A stretch of DNA of 64,000 bases from Solicoccozyma terricola (taxonomy: Eukaryota > Basidiomycota > Tremellomycetes > Filobasidiales > Piskurozymaceae): the NCBI GenBank assembly GCA_001600875.1, contig BCLD01000018.1:133501-197500 (forward strand), read 5' to 3'. Position 1 is the stretch's first letter. Each line of letters begins with the position of its first letter. Position numbers and translations under genes: made by a program. This document shows, piece after piece, positions 39,886 through 52,733 of this stretch. The notes under the pieces were generated by a model. The model saw only the letters and a program-made list of their open reading frames with translations. It was not told the DNA's origin and did not search any database.

Positions 39886-42800
39886 ATGGTCAAATCAAGG
39901 GCATCGAGGGGTGAGTGGCTAGTTCTATGTCTATGGAACCTTAGCGAGCTATCATGCTAACACATCCGACCCCTGCAGGTATCCTTCTCACCTCAAACCT
40001 ACCTCAACTCCAAAACTTGATCAAGCGAGACCCAGCCGGGTACAAGGAGGAATTCCTAACTCAATGGAATCACTACGTCTCTCTCCTCCGACTCTTCCAA
40101 TCCGTTCCTACCCTCTCATCATCTGCATCAACTGCCGATGACGCTTCAAACACTACCGGGACATTCCGCGATCTTGTTGGATTCATAGCTCAAGTAGCTC
40201 CTTGTTACCCAACCGAAACTAAAGGGTTCGCCGGTGATTTGAGTCGGCTGTTATTGGATGGAAATGGTGGAAGAGGACTTGGGAGTGATACCAGGAAGAC
40301 TTTGGTTATGAATCTAGTCATGTTGAGGAACAAGGATGTTATCACTTCAATCGAGTATGTACCCCCCGTCCGCCCCCCTTGCCCGCATTTCTTCAGTTCA
40401 GCTAAACATCCGAAGCTAAACATCAATAATGAATCACCACACACAGACTCCTACAGACCCTATTCCCCCTTCTCCCTCTCACAACTTCCCCAACCCTTCG
40501 AACTTTTATACGTAAAACGATCCTCTCAGATATCAAAACCGCCAACACCCCTTCCAAGAACCACAAACTCAACCGAGTTGTACAATCCCTGCTGTTTGGC
40601 ATGGTAGATCGTGGAATGGCCGGCGAGGTAGTTGGAGATAAAGGTGGTCTATCAAAGAACAAAGATGCTTCGACAAAAGGTGGTGAAGCAATGTGGGCGG
40701 TGACATTCATCAAAGAGTTATGGAAAAAGGGCATTTGGAATGACGCCAAGACAGTTTCGATTGCTGTTTCAGCATGTAGACATCCCGTAGTCAAGGTACA
40801 GAGCGCCGGAATCCATTTCTTCCTCGGTGTTGAAGATGAAGAAGAGGAGGAGGAAAGCGAGGACGAAGGTCCGGATTTGAAAAAAATGGTCAGGCAAAGA
40901 GTAGTCAAAAAGAAGACCAAGGGAGATGATAGGAGGTTGGCAAGGGCAAGAGTTGTTGCAGGAAAGGTGAAAATTGAGTTTGGTGGTTCGGAAGCGTTCA
41001 CATGATATTGACACTTCGTTGGCTTGACTTTTGACGTCTCAGAAACGCAAGGAGAAAGCTTTGAAAGAAGGATACAAGGTCAACTTCCCTGCATTGGACT
41101 TGTTACATGATCCTCAAAGGTTCGGAGAGGATTTATATGAAAATCTGCAGAAACATGGTGGGTGGATAGCTGTCGCGTACGTGGCTGAACGAACTTTCTG
41201 ACCATTACCCGTTTCAATCTCAAAGACAAACAATACTCGTTGGAGCACAAGATTCTGATCATGCAGTTGCTCTCAAGGGTTATGGGAGCGCACAAGCTCT
41301 GCGTTCTTGGATTCTACAGTTACATTATCAAGTGCGCCAGATCTCGAACTCGCAGCAGCGCCCGTTTCTAACTAATTGTTCTCCATGTTCAACAGATACC
41401 TCACTTATCACCAACTGCGAGTCACTCAAATCCTCGTTTCGCTTGCTCAGTCCGTTCATGACCTCACACCTCCGGATGTCCTTACACCCGTGATTCACAA
41501 GCTCGCGCACGAATTCGTGCATCCGGGAGTTGGCGGTGAAGTCATTGCAGCGGGTATCAACTCGATTCGTGAGGTCTCCCGAAGACAACCGTGGTGTATG
41601 GAGGGAGAAGAGGATCTGTTGGGTGACTTGATCGAGTACAGGAAGAGTAAGGATAAGGGAGTTACCACTGCTGCCAGAGGGTTGTTGCAGCTGTTCAGAG
41701 AGGTCAATCCGGCGTTGTTGAAGAGGAGGGAGAGAGTGAGTTGAATCCTGAATCTAATTGCCGTGCAGTACTCACCGTGCGCCCTCATTACAACAGGGAA
41801 AAGCAGCTAGTATGGGCAAACTGGAGCAGGCTCCGGCATTTGGTCATACCGACGACGCTGCTGAGGGTATTGAAGGACTTGAGGTAAGTAGGCAGCTTTA
41901 TCTCCAAGTTGACTGCCTTGGACTAACGCTTTGCTTCTTCCAGCTTCTCGAAGAACACTTCGCTCAGGCCCGAAGAGATCAGGATCTCGACTCGAATGCA
42001 TCCGTCGACGAGGAGGCGGACGCTGCTGGTTGGAACGACTGGGAGGTCGAATCTGAATCTGGGTCTGACTCGGATGGTGGTTGGGAGCAGGTCTCTTCGG
42101 ACTCTGACCACGACATCGATATGAGCGACAGTGACGATGATGATGAGGAGAAAGCGAAGCGGAAGGCAAGGAAGGGTAAAGGCAAGGCTGATGACGCCGA
42201 TTCGGTCAAGGACGTCGATATGGACGCCAAGTCTGAGGGTGGAGCCACGGATATATCCGAAGGCAAGAAGCTGTCGTTGCTGGCAACACAGAAGGTGAGG
42301 GATGGCGGTCATTCGGGTGGAGCGCTGACACTGACGATCTTGATGGTTCTTATCAGATTCTCACACCGGCCGACTTTGCTCTCCTCGCTGACCTCCGTAT
42401 CAAAGCAGCTGCGGCAACAGCTGAGAATGGCGGCGGTAGCGCAGCCAAGCGCAAGCTCGCTCATCTTGAAGCGAACAAGAAGGCAGCGGGCTCCAACATC
42501 GGTCAGCAGAATGAAGCATTCCTCGACGAGTGGGATATCATGGGCCCGCGGAAGAAGGCCAAGCAGGACTATGAAGAGCGTATGGCTTCGATTGCAAAGG
42601 GTCGTGAGGGTCGTGAGAAGTATGGAGCCAAGAAGGATAAGCGTGATTCGCAAGCTAGTACAACCAACAGGGAGAAGGCAAGGAACAAGCCTATCATGAT
42701 GCACTTGCAGTGAGTGTGATGGAGATTGACGCTTGGCGAGAGCGAAAACTCATTCGATGGTTTTTGTGCTCAGCTCCAACAAGGTAGTGCAGAAGAAGAA

Positions 42801-42938
42801 GGCTTCCTTACGAGACAAGCAGGTGAGAGTCGGTCCTTCTTACGAATATCAACCCAGTGACTAAGCCGGATGGATGTACCTCCCCACCAGATTCGTCTAC
42901 GAAATGCCATCGAGAAACAGCGCAAATCCAAGTACTGA
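39886..42938 (+). CDS. SDA1: SDA1 homologue, 60S ribosome biogenesis factor
   Basis: Nuclear HEAT-like protein needed for 60S subunit maturation and export. Exon 1 (39886-39910, MVKSRASR) splices in phase to GILLTSNLPQLQNLIKRDP. The family blocks GYKEEFLTQWNHYVSLLRLF, FIAQVAPCYPTETKGF, RTLVMNLVMLRNKDVI-like and KEKALKEGYKVNFPALDLLH are present. HKILIMQLLSRVMGAHKL, YLTYHQLRVTQILVSLAQSV and REVSRRQPWCMEGEEDLLGD follow. An acidic region (41990-42260) precedes the SDA1 C-terminal block, which includes NEAFLDEWDIMGPRKKAKQD and ends LRNAIEKQRKSKY. About nine introns. An open frame through 41758-42699 reads through two introns and is not the true product. Confidence 0.94.
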
Positions 42939-44887
42939 TCTGGATCTCATTTTGTTCTGCTTTGTGTCTGTACGTTGCTACATGGATTATGGGTCGGGGA
43001 CGAGACGGGACGCATGTTCATTGCGGCCTTTTGGTTCGAGGGCAAGACTTCCATATCCGCGATACAGACCACATTTCATGATGTCCTGATGCTCTCAAAT
43101 ATTTGTGCCTTGTGGGCCTGTAAGAATCCATATACATGTTGGATAACTCCCGGGACATGTTTCCGAAATTCCGGTGCCTAAGGATCGGCGTAGTGTTTTA
43201 GTCTCACCATGGTCGGTCTTCGGACATAATCGCGAGCCACTGTTTGTTGTCTTCACGTCCGTTCCTGAAATGGTTCGTATCAGTATCACAGTCTTGAGTA
43301 CTTAAGGGTTCCTTGAAATGCTCTATCAGCAAATTGACTCCACTCTTCGGCGGAAATAATGATGACTCTCCAGTCCACACACCTTGCATCCGATATGAAG
43401 ATCCACTTATACAGCAAGGGCAGTGTTTCCTATATACTGAACCCGGTCTCGGTAGTTGCCAGGCAAACAGTCATCGTACTTTGTCGCAGAGATAGGCTTG
43501 GTGGGAACCCAGTCGGCAACCGGAGAATGTTCAAATGGGGAAGTCGTTGACCCCTAAAGTTTAAGTTTGAAGTATGCCTTACGATGTTCGTACGTGTTCT
43601 TATTGTTCGACTTATGGTGGGTGCTTCACGGTAATGGATTGTCTCTTCAGGTAGGCCATAGCTGATCCCATTTGACCGAACAATATGGTGCTTGCATCTA
43701 CTTGACTGTCCCGAAACAATTTAAGCCAGCAAATTGATGTGGAACCGTCCGAGGCAGTTCCGAAGCAACCCCTGCCGGGAACCTGAGGGGCCCTGTGTGA
43801 TGTCGCTGAGACAACTGTGGACGATCTCAGAGCGACCGAACAAACAGATAGTCGGTGCTGTTCAGAGCTTGTTCCGAGTTCAGACCACTTGGTCGCTGGA
43901 AAACGGTGACCGAGACAACGAACTGCGAGAATGAGACGGTGACGAAACTCTGTCTCACCTTTGTGAATCGAAAACAACCGGGGTCTCGCTGCTATGCCGG
44001 ATGCGGGCGAGTCCGTGCGGCTGAAGAGAGGGCGTCCGGAAAACTTCCCCGAGCCGGTGCGCCCACGCCACGCTGCGCCACGCTTGGGCTGGTTCCTGGC
44101 TGGAGCCAAGGAGATTGAGCTTCCGTGCCTGAGCCGGTCCCGGACGGGTGCAGGGTCAGGGTGACAGCCATCTTCAACCTCTTCATATACCGTGCAGCCA
44201 GCCACCACCACCACCATCGACCCTCCCAGCGTGACCTCACCCCTCAACAAACAAACTTCGACCACCGCAGAACACCTCTTGCAGCAATTGTTCTCGACAG
44301 CCTAAACTCTGACGGCGACACATACACTGGCGACAGACACCAACTGGCAAGCCCTCTCAGGAAGCCATCCACCTCAATGCTCAAGGCACCAAACGTTGCA
44401 CCAGCGTGGATCACCAGGGATAACTGGACTATGTACCTTGCAACTTAACTTCTGTTACACCTTCCACAAACCACCCTCTTGGAGTCGCCAACAACTTTCT
44501 TTAGCATCCGGATCTTTCTCCTGAACTCAGCCAACCCTCTCGATACTTGTCGACAAGCCCACCATCGCCCACGGTCCACCGCCAAAGCCGTCATCCTCGA
44601 CATCGATCGGTCGATTAGTCCGGAAAGGCTTATAGGTCCCTCTAGAATCGGGTATTTCCTTCGTGAGTTATATACCTTTTGCAAAACCCCACGTCTTTGT
44701 GTATTCTTCATTACACCCTCGGTACCCTCGTACATCGATCTGTCCATCGTCCACACCGTCAACTTCAACCCCTCGACTTACACTTGGGACATCTTTTCCT
44801 TTTCACAGTCTTTCACCCACGTTCTTTCGTTACTAGTCGTCTTTCGGTTCTGGCTCTACCCACCCTCCCAACTCCAACTCCCTCACC
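42939..44887. other. 1.9 kb stretch before the cyclin gene
   Basis: No conserved coding sequence on either strand. The left part (42939-43600) should hold the SDA1 3' UTR. The right part is CA/TC-rich from about 44200 to 44880 and looks like a long promoter and leader of the cyclin. A 217-residue minus frame (43612-44265) shows no family pattern or splice structure. TATA-like tcatatac occurs at about 44183. Confidence 0.45.
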
Positions 44888-46789
44888 ATGTCCTACCTGA
44901 TGACCGGCATAACCGATAAAATCCACCCATCTTCGATGATGCCTCGAAGCACGCACGATCAGGAAGTCGCTTGGTTGATGCGGCAGCGAGTAACCGACGA
45001 CATGATTGGTGAGTACGCGGACAATGGGGTGGAGCAGCATATGAACAGCGCCAACTAAGGCACATGCCTTGACAGAATTTCTCGTTGCAAAGGCTGGTGG
45101 TGTCATCCAAATCGAGGTGTCGTCAAACGACGAAGCATCCACTTCCTCATCTCATATGCCTCCTTCTACTCCTCCCGGAAGCTCTTCCTACTCCTCTTCA
45201 CATCACGGCATGCTTAGTCCTCCAACAACCCCTGTCAAGCATTTACAATCCACTGCCGTCAGCGAGGATGCAGCGGTGGCTATCGGGCTACCGACATTGA
45301 ATCGGTTTATCAAGACCCTGGTGGAGATGAGCAATGTGCAGGTACCTACTCTGATGATGACGGTTGTTTACTTGGAGAGACTGAAAGAGAAGTTGCCTAG
45401 GGTCGCTACTGGTAAGTTGCAATGGGAGTTAAATCGAGGCGATAAAAGAAACTGATCGGTCTGTGTCTCATCTCAGGTATGGCATGCACTCGTCATCGTG
45501 TCTTCCTCGCCGCCCTTATCTGTGCAGCCAAGTATCTCAACGACGCTTCTCCCCGCAACAAGCACTGGCAACGTTACGCCATGCACTTCTCCCTCCCTGA
45601 AGTCAATCTCATGGAGAAGCAACTCCTCTACCTCCTCGACTACAACCTCCGGATAGAGGAGGAGGATATAGTGGTCCATCTCGAGCCATTCTTACGACGG
45701 GCTCCAGCAGAGGTCCGAGCCGCCAAGCTCCGAACGATATCGATGAAGAAGCAGCAGGGTATGGTGTCACAGCCCGAACCTGAGCCATTAGCTCTGCAAA
45801 CACTTCATCACTCAAGACGAGCGATCCCACCTGCACCTGCACCGCCACGCCAAGAACCTCCTTCTCCACCAGTCACACCACCAGTGCAAGCTGGGTCCCG
45901 CCCTCCTTCCCGTCATATCCACCACCGAGCGAGTACGTCGGCCATCCGGAGTGCCAGCCACAACCTCCTCTCTGTCACCGACGCCTTCTCCTCTGCCTAC
46001 TCTACCACGTCCACCCCTTCCCCTTCCTGTTCTCTACCCGCACCGAGCCGGACGCGGGCACCCCGGTCTACCTCGTTATCTATCGCAAACGTCGAGGAAT
46101 CAGCGTCATCTAGCTCGACCATGTTTTCGCTTTTTCAAGCATACACGTCTTCGTTGGCACCCGCTCTGACCCACCAACTCTCCAGCGCTTCCACCCGTAT
46201 TGCTACGCCAACTTCTGCAAGAGCAGTCTACGTTGCAGGGTCGATCTCTCCAATGGACCGCTTGGCATCCCCTCCCACCCTCTCACGTCGTCAATCAGGG
46301 TACTCGGTGTCATCAGACTCGAGCGAAGACTTTCCTTCGGAAGACGAAAAGTATCGCCTCCGTCCCATAACCAAGGCCAAGCAGTACAGTGCTCGTGCAC
46401 CCCAACCTGCTCGATCGAGTCATGGTCATCGCCACCACTGCAACGTAGAGCGTGCCAACTTTGGCAAACCACGAATCACCTACGGACCGAGCTCCCCATA
46501 TGGAGACTCTCGCTCTCGTCAGCCTCTCATACCCACCACATCCATCCCTACCGTCACCTCTTCCTCTCGTCGTTCCATGTTGGTCAACTCTGCATTCGGA
46601 GCAAGTCATCTTGGCAAGAACGGCTCTCGAAACTTGACGCACTCGCTCAAGCCATCGATCAGCTTCCACGGTCTTCGGAACCTCCTATCCAGTCGCAACA
46701 GCGTCACCGAGGACGACATGATGGTCGGCAACGTGACAAGCGATAGGATTAGTGACTCCAATGGACAACGAGTCATTATCGTGCAATAG
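44888..46789 (+). CDS. Pho85-type (PCL) cyclin
   Basis: Cyclin of the PCL1/PCL2-like group that activates a Pho85/CDK5-type kinase. Exons 44888-45008, 45076-45410, 45477-46789. The N-terminal cyclin box has [19 protein letters not shown], then a Ser/Pro linker, then [20 protein letters not shown] and [60 protein letters not shown] and a final helix follow. The long Ser/Pro/Thr-rich C-terminal tail (from about 45700) has many SP/TP pairs, as expected of a kinase-regulated cyclin, and ends [10 protein letters not shown]. The alanine-type cyclin core matches fungal PCL cyclins, not B-type. The exact paralogue is not assigned. Confidence 0.9.
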
Positions 46790-47130
46790 AGATCCGACTT
46801 GGCCACCAATTATCCTCCACACATGTCGTTCAACCCGTCCTTTCACGTCCTTTTCTACCATCTCGTCTGTTCGTTCATCGTTTGTTCCTCCTCGTATTTA
46901 CACACCGCATTCTCATGTTGAACCTAGATACGTCTTTGTCGCCTCAAAGTAGATTGTAGTTGTACCCCTTTCCTCCGCATGCCCACATTGAATACCTTCT
47001 CTCCAACATGCTCGCTTACCTTTAGTGATACCTTCATTGCCTATGCCCAGACTGAAAATGATAACGAAGATAATTCATACAAGGCAAGAAAAGGCAAGCT
47101 CTAAGGCCGTACATAAGAAAAGAAAAAAAT
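46790..47130. other. Convergent 3' region of the cyclin and IMP3
   Basis: 341 bp between convergent stop codons. No coding pattern. AT-rich toward IMP3 (gaaaagaaaaaaat near 47117-47130). Confidence 0.45.
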
Positions 47131-48126
47131 CTACAGCAAATCAAAGTCATCCAACTCATCATTGTACTGCATGACAGTCCTCTTCCTGGAACTCGTATCC
47201 ACCCAAGTGACGAAATCCTCCATATTTCTGGTTACCAGTAATGCTGGATCAGTTGTTGGAGTCGGTCCTACTCGAATATGACCCTGTTCTATAGTTTTGA
47301 CAGCCTGAAAACAAGAATTTTCAGTTAGCTACTGGAGGTTCCAAGGACGTGAAAGAGGATACATACATCGCTAACCGTCTCAGCCATTTTCAGCCGACAG
47401 ACTACGACTGCTAAGCGACGACGACAAAATGCGGAGACTGTTACTTTATTCTCAATGTCGGATGGTTTGGAGCCGGTGTCTGGACAGAGGGATGAAAGGT
47501 GATGGTTGGTCAGTGAAAGTTCGGCAGAATGTCTTCCGTAGACATCGCATAGCCATCATTCGTCCATCCACACTTCACCACAGAAGACGACCTCTTAACC
47601 ACAACACCGTAATATACACATATGTGCAATCCCGTTCATCTCCGGGGAAGAATAATACACTCACCTAAAATCCCCATATCATATAACCGATCCAGCATCT
47701 CCCCCTCCTTCCTCTGTCTGAAAGGGTCGCTTGCCGGTAGTAGTGACAAGCGGTGTATCAGAGAGCGAAGCGAGCCACAGATCTTGTTATATCTGGTGCG
47801 AAAGTAAAAGGAGGCGGGGTCGGGAAATTAAAACAGGTGAAGAGCAGTCAAGTCAGTGAACCATCATCGCTTTGAATCAATCAAAGATCGACCGAGACTG
47901 ACTTGTGATAATCTTCTCGATCTTGAATATGATATCTTCGCATGACCTTGACCTCTCGCATAGAAGCATCTTGTTTCCACTGTACGTCAGCAATTAGCAC
48001 ACCATTTCGCAAAAAATGTCAGTCTGATATCCTGAGTGGACTATCGATCCTTGCGGGAACCCCACTTACGTCAAGGAAATCCACCTTCCGGAGAAGTTTC
48101 TTCTCGTGATGCTTCAGTTGACGCAT
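47131..48126 (-). CDS. IMP3: U3 snoRNP protein IMP3
   Basis: S4-domain subunit of the SSU processome that aids U3-pre-18S rRNA pairing in the nucleolus. The start at 48126 reads [19 protein letters not shown], then an exon with [19 protein letters not shown]. The region at about 47640-47780 gives [40 protein letters not shown] and [14 protein letters not shown] form the S4 RNA-binding fold. The C terminus [20 protein letters not shown] is the family signature and ends DELDDFDLL. Five or more small introns. Length (about 185-190 residues) is normal for the family. Confidence 0.93.
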
Positions 48127-49383
48127 TGTTTGTGCTCGATGCTAAACCCAGATATACCAGTGACTGATGTCTTGTTGCGGCACGACCAGCGATCCCGTCG
48201 ACGCTCTGCCCGATGGTGGTGCTGAGCCCCCCCTCTTGTCCATAATTTGAAACGAGCGGCCCAAGAATCCCGCGGCACGTGACATCCATTCCCTGGGCTC
48301 CCCGGCGCTGGATGGACTGAATGGCACCAGCACCACTGGGCATCGTCGAACGGTACGGGCCTTCAGGTCACCCGCATACCACCACACAACAACCCATACA
48401 GCATTACCTCGACCTCGCAGCCCCATGGAAGCGGCTGGCGGCGTACTCTGGAACCGCATTCGGTCGATGTATGCGATTACAGTCAAGTAGATCGGGCTCG
48501 GCACATAGTTGGACGCTGGGATTGACAACTTTCTACCGAGGAGACACCGTTTACATAGAGTTGGACGAGCAAGCGCACATAAGTCGATGCGTGAAAATAA
48601 ACAGGGACAACCAGATACTACTTGTTCAAAGATCGTGAGTGCACAATGTTGACGGTCTCTCTAGGTCATATATTTTAACCACCTCATCAATCTCTCTTCC
48701 CATTTCCTTCTCGCGTGTCGGACGTTGCGCAACACCAGGCCATCGGATCTCTAGTAGGATCTTCACGCTTCATCGACTCCGTCATCTGGATCTCCAGCGT
48801 ATTCGCCTTTTTAATAAAGGGCTCTCATTATCAATTACAGGCTTCCCCGGAAAGGGCAAACGGAAGCTCGGCGAAGACGGTCAGCGTAGGGACGTGCGTA
48901 TATGCTGCGACAAACACGATCCATTTACTCGACGACATAATCAAACCAGGGAGTATTGAACGCTGAGCGATTGAAAAGACCCTTTGACTATTCACTAAAG
49001 TCGGGGTTGGACAATATCCAGAGGTTGGAAAGGCGGGAACACGGACATTTTTTTTTTCGTTTGGATTGATTTCGATAGCTCTTCAAAGAGCTCCATATCT
49101 TGCTCTGCTTACCAGCACCTTACCTGTGGCACAACAAATCTCACCATCATCGAATCGTCAACATATATCACTGCATTAGCAACAAACTCATCGTTATTCA
49201 TTGTATCTTGCGACTCCCAATTTCCGTTGTCAAAGTCGTGGCTGCGGCGGGCCCGTAGAAACGGGTAACCGAGCTGGGGAAATCCCTCCAGGTGCTAGAT
49301 TTTCCAACACAGGCTGTCATTGCCATTGCTTGGGCATATCATCTCTGACTATAAAACTAAGCGGAAACCTCGCGACAACGGCG
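48127..49383. other. 1.26 kb region between IMP3 and the LIM-binding gene
   Basis: Divergent promoter region. A 105-residue ATG frame (48321-48638, starts MAPAPLGIVERYG) and other short frames are present but match nothing I recognise. The right part (49030-49383) is probably the 5' leader of the downstream gene; it includes a T10 tract at 49049-49058 and an open frame lacking family features. A small gene cannot be excluded. Confidence 0.35.
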
Positions 49384-52300
49384 ATGAATTATCCGAACAA
49401 TCTGAAGGTCGGGTTGAATGGGTATATGGCTGCAACACCCGCGAATGCTTATCCTGGAATGCCTGCGCCCGGTGTAACACTACCTACGATGGCTCGGATG
49501 CGGACGCCAGGTTCCAGTGCACAAGTGATATCACAACCACCATATCAAATGGTTTTGGATCAACAAGCTCAACAAGTACAGCAACAGAAGGTGGTTGCAA
49601 ACTACTATGCTCAACAGAGACAACAGCAACATCAGGCCATGGCGGTAGCGCAAGCACAATCATCGGAAACACAGGGTAAACAAGCACAACACCTTTCGAG
49701 CCAGCAGATCCAAGGGATGGGTCAAGGTAAAATTCAACCTACCTACATGGATGTCAATATGAACGGTCAAGCGGGACCGGTGATGGGCATGGAACATGTC
49801 ATTACGAGCCAACAAGCTCAAAATCGAGTTACAGCAGCAAACTTCCCATACGTTCCTAACGGCGTGTATCAGTCACAAATACCGCAACCAGGACGACCTG
49901 CAACTCAAGCAGTCATTGTAGTGGATGGCAATGGACAGCAGAGAATGATGCAGATGGTGATGGGACGCGGCGGAGTGCCGTCTCACGGTCGAAGTGAAGG
50001 GTCGGAGGCTCCTTCGCCGCAACAAACACCAACGCAGACTGCTCAACTCCCACTACAAACCATGGTCCAGACGACGAGACCGCCAGCGGTTTCGCTCGTC
50101 TCCGGAAGTCCGCGGTCACGGCGGATGTCGATGGCGTATCAGCCGTCGATGCGTGTGTTGAGACAGGGAGAGAAGCCGGGGATGTCATCTTACTTCGTGA
50201 CACCGGCTGACACGCCACACACGACTCCATCGCTAATATCTGCACATCAATCGTCTCCCATGGAATCTGCGACCCCGATCACACCAAGTCCAGCTCAAAT
50301 TCAGCATCAAGTGTTCAGTTCCATTCAAGGGGCGGGTCCGATACCCACGGTGTCCAATGCATCTGCTCCTGTGAATATGAGTGCCGATCTGGCAGGTTTT
50401 GGTCAACATTCAAAGAGTCCGGGATCGATGGGTCCACCGAGCTCGCCACCAGCTGGTGCTCGTTCCGGAGCGCTCTCTCAGACCTCTCCATATGGGCGGA
50501 TGAACGCCGGCACAGGATTGGGTGCAGGGGTTGGGTCCGGGAGAGGCATGATGCGGAAGAGAGTCCTCAGTACTGCGAGCATGTCGAATAACATAGATGC
50601 AGAGGCGTTTCAACAGGAGGATCTTTCGCCGGGAAATCTGAACATCAATTGGAATACGCCAGTTATGGTGGCACCTGGGCAAGGTGTCCTCCGCTTGATG
50701 CAGTTCTGCGACGTGATGAGGGAAACGGAGCTGGTAAGTGCAAAACATATCTCAAACAAGACGATTTCGTTGACCTGAGGCTCGATGCTAGGCTCAAAAC
50801 TTGAACTTCTGCAAGCACATGGTAGCAAGCTGGTTCGCGAACCAAGGAAAAATCATTTATGTTCTAAGAGACAAGGATCAGCTGCACCGAAGGACATTCG
50901 GTGCGTCTCTCTCTACCTCCTACGAATTCTCATCCCCAAACCCCCAGCTGATGCGCCCTTCACAGAGCTACCGTACGCCACGCTGCCACGATGGTTTCAC
51001 TCAAACAGTCTCATCCGCGATCGCTTAACTTCTTCCTTCACATTCATGCACGCTAGGGAGGAACGCCTCTCGATAGGCTCATCAGGAAGCGACTTTGAGC
51101 AAAATCAAGCCAATCCCCGAGCACTGGTAGTGACGTCGGATGACGCGAGATGGACGTCATCCTTCGCGAACGGAACTCATAACACATCATCTGGCTCTGT
51201 ACAGGTCGTCATGACTCTGGACCCGGAGTCGGGAGACCTGCGTATCAACACAATCATATTCTCACTCGATCTGCATGAAGAGTGGATTTCACGCACTGCG
51301 TGGCAAAAGGGGGTATCAGGGGATCAGACCGCTGACGGTATCATCATGGATCTAGATGATGTCAGCACCAGAGCTGCTGGTCTATGCACCTCGAGTCCAG
51401 CGCTTTCTATGACGAATATCAAGGGCGAAGCTACACCGATGACGGATACAACGTCCCTACCTTCAGTCACCTCATCAAAGGGCTCCATGAAATTTCCTAA
51501 AACCAAATCTCTCACCAAGAAGCAGCAACGCGAGAATGCCAAACGAGATAAGGCGGAAGCCGCGGCTCGAGAAGGGGAGGAGGAGTCGGTACCTTATGAG
51601 CTGCGGATGGAGGCGGAGACGGGGCAGGTGGATTTGATGAGCTCCTCGATGAGGCGTGATGGAACAACTGACAAGGCCAGCTCGCAAGGCGTGGCAAGTC
51701 GGCAGTTCAGCTTGGATGGCGGGTGGTCATTGCCCGAGAGCAGGGTGAATCAATATGGCATGACATTCGAGGCAATGAGATATTTGGAGGTTAGTAAGGC
51801 CGACCCATCATAAACGTCGACCCTGCCCGCTGACGACATTCAGTGGATGTCTTGCAGCTCGTACAGGGAACTATGCAACTTCGAGATCTGTTCGCGATTT
51901 GTGCCAGCGAGAACGTTGGTCCTCGAGGTTGGTCGTAGTACTCTTTCTTGAACATCTGGTTCCTCGGCTAACCCTCCTTTCGGTCATCGCAAAGACGCTC
52001 TGCGACGAGCTGCTGCTCAGGCCAGGCTGCAGTTATCTGAGAATCCGGTAGATAGATCCGGAAATGACTCTGTCATCGGCTATCATCAGGTGGGGGGGAT
52101 TTTTGCGGAGCTCGCTGTCCACGCTGATCCTCATACACACTACTTCATGACAGGATCTTCGAGCTATGCCAATGCAAAGCGAAGCCCCCACGCTATGGCA
52201 ACCTTCATCTGCTTACACTCAAACGAATTTAGCAAAGGCCGACTGTGGCGAAGCAATGACGCCGATTGCCCGAAATCATCATCCCATCTACCATACTTCA

Positions 52301-52525
52301 CCTGGAAATCTCCAAACGCCTGGAATCTCTAATCACGTAACACCACCTATACCGCCACCATCTCCAATCCGCATGGCCGCAGCTCACGCAGTGTCCGATA
52401 CACTCAAACGAAAATTCGCGGCCTCATCAGGTTCGAATGAAAATCAAGATAGCGAGTCGCCGTTGGAGGGGGAAATGTCTGTGACAATGAGGCAGACAGT
52501 GAGCGCGAGTCCGCACAAGAGGTGA
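49384..52525 (+). CDS. LIM-domain-binding (LDB/PtaB/Mfg1-like) transcriptional co-regulator
   Basis: Nuclear adaptor with a LIM-binding/SEUSS-type domain; fungal relatives (PtaB, Mfg1, Adn2/3) partner Flo8/LUFS factors in adhesion and morphogenesis. The N-terminal 430 residues are Gln-rich and disordered (QQAQQVQQQKVVANYYAQQR). The conserved domain begins VLRLMQFCDVMRETEL|AQNLNFCKHMVASWFANQ, with GKIIYVLRDKDQLHRRTF and ELPYATLPRWFHSNSLIRDR. An inserted Ser-rich loop and VQVVMTLDPESGDLRINTII follow, then SLDLHEEWISRTAWQKGV and a basic KKQQRENAKRDKAEAA segment. It ends TMRQTVSASPHKR at 52525. Start chosen at ATG 49384 (MNYPNN); the frame is open upstream to 49201 but that part looks like leader sequence. 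Confidence 0.82.
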
Positions 52526-52733
52526 AGGGATTCTGTAGACCACCCGTCCTACTGTGGACCACTGTTTTTGTATCGTTATTTGTATGTCGGTAGAGGATTG
52601 ACAGGCGTAACAGATCTTGACGGACATGCGTAACAGATCTCGGCTAGGCCCGGCCCGAAGGTGTAATGTTGGTGAAGCTATTGCGCCATTATTCGAATAG
52701 CTGCTTCATCGTCAGTAACATCAATCTATCGCA

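Noticed and set aside
41758..42699. 313-codon frame in the SDA1 region
   Set aside because: Reads through two SDA1 introns; the real frame after 42355 (LTPADFALLADL) is restored by splicing.
43612..44265. 217-codon minus-strand open frame
   Set aside because: Cys/Arg/Ser-rich with no family motif or splice signals, lying in a GC-rich upstream region. Length alone is not enough.
49201..49383. Upstream extension of the LIM-binding gene
   Set aside because: The extra 61 codons are Cys/Gly-rich and unlike the Gln-rich N terminus; the ATG at 49384 is the better start.
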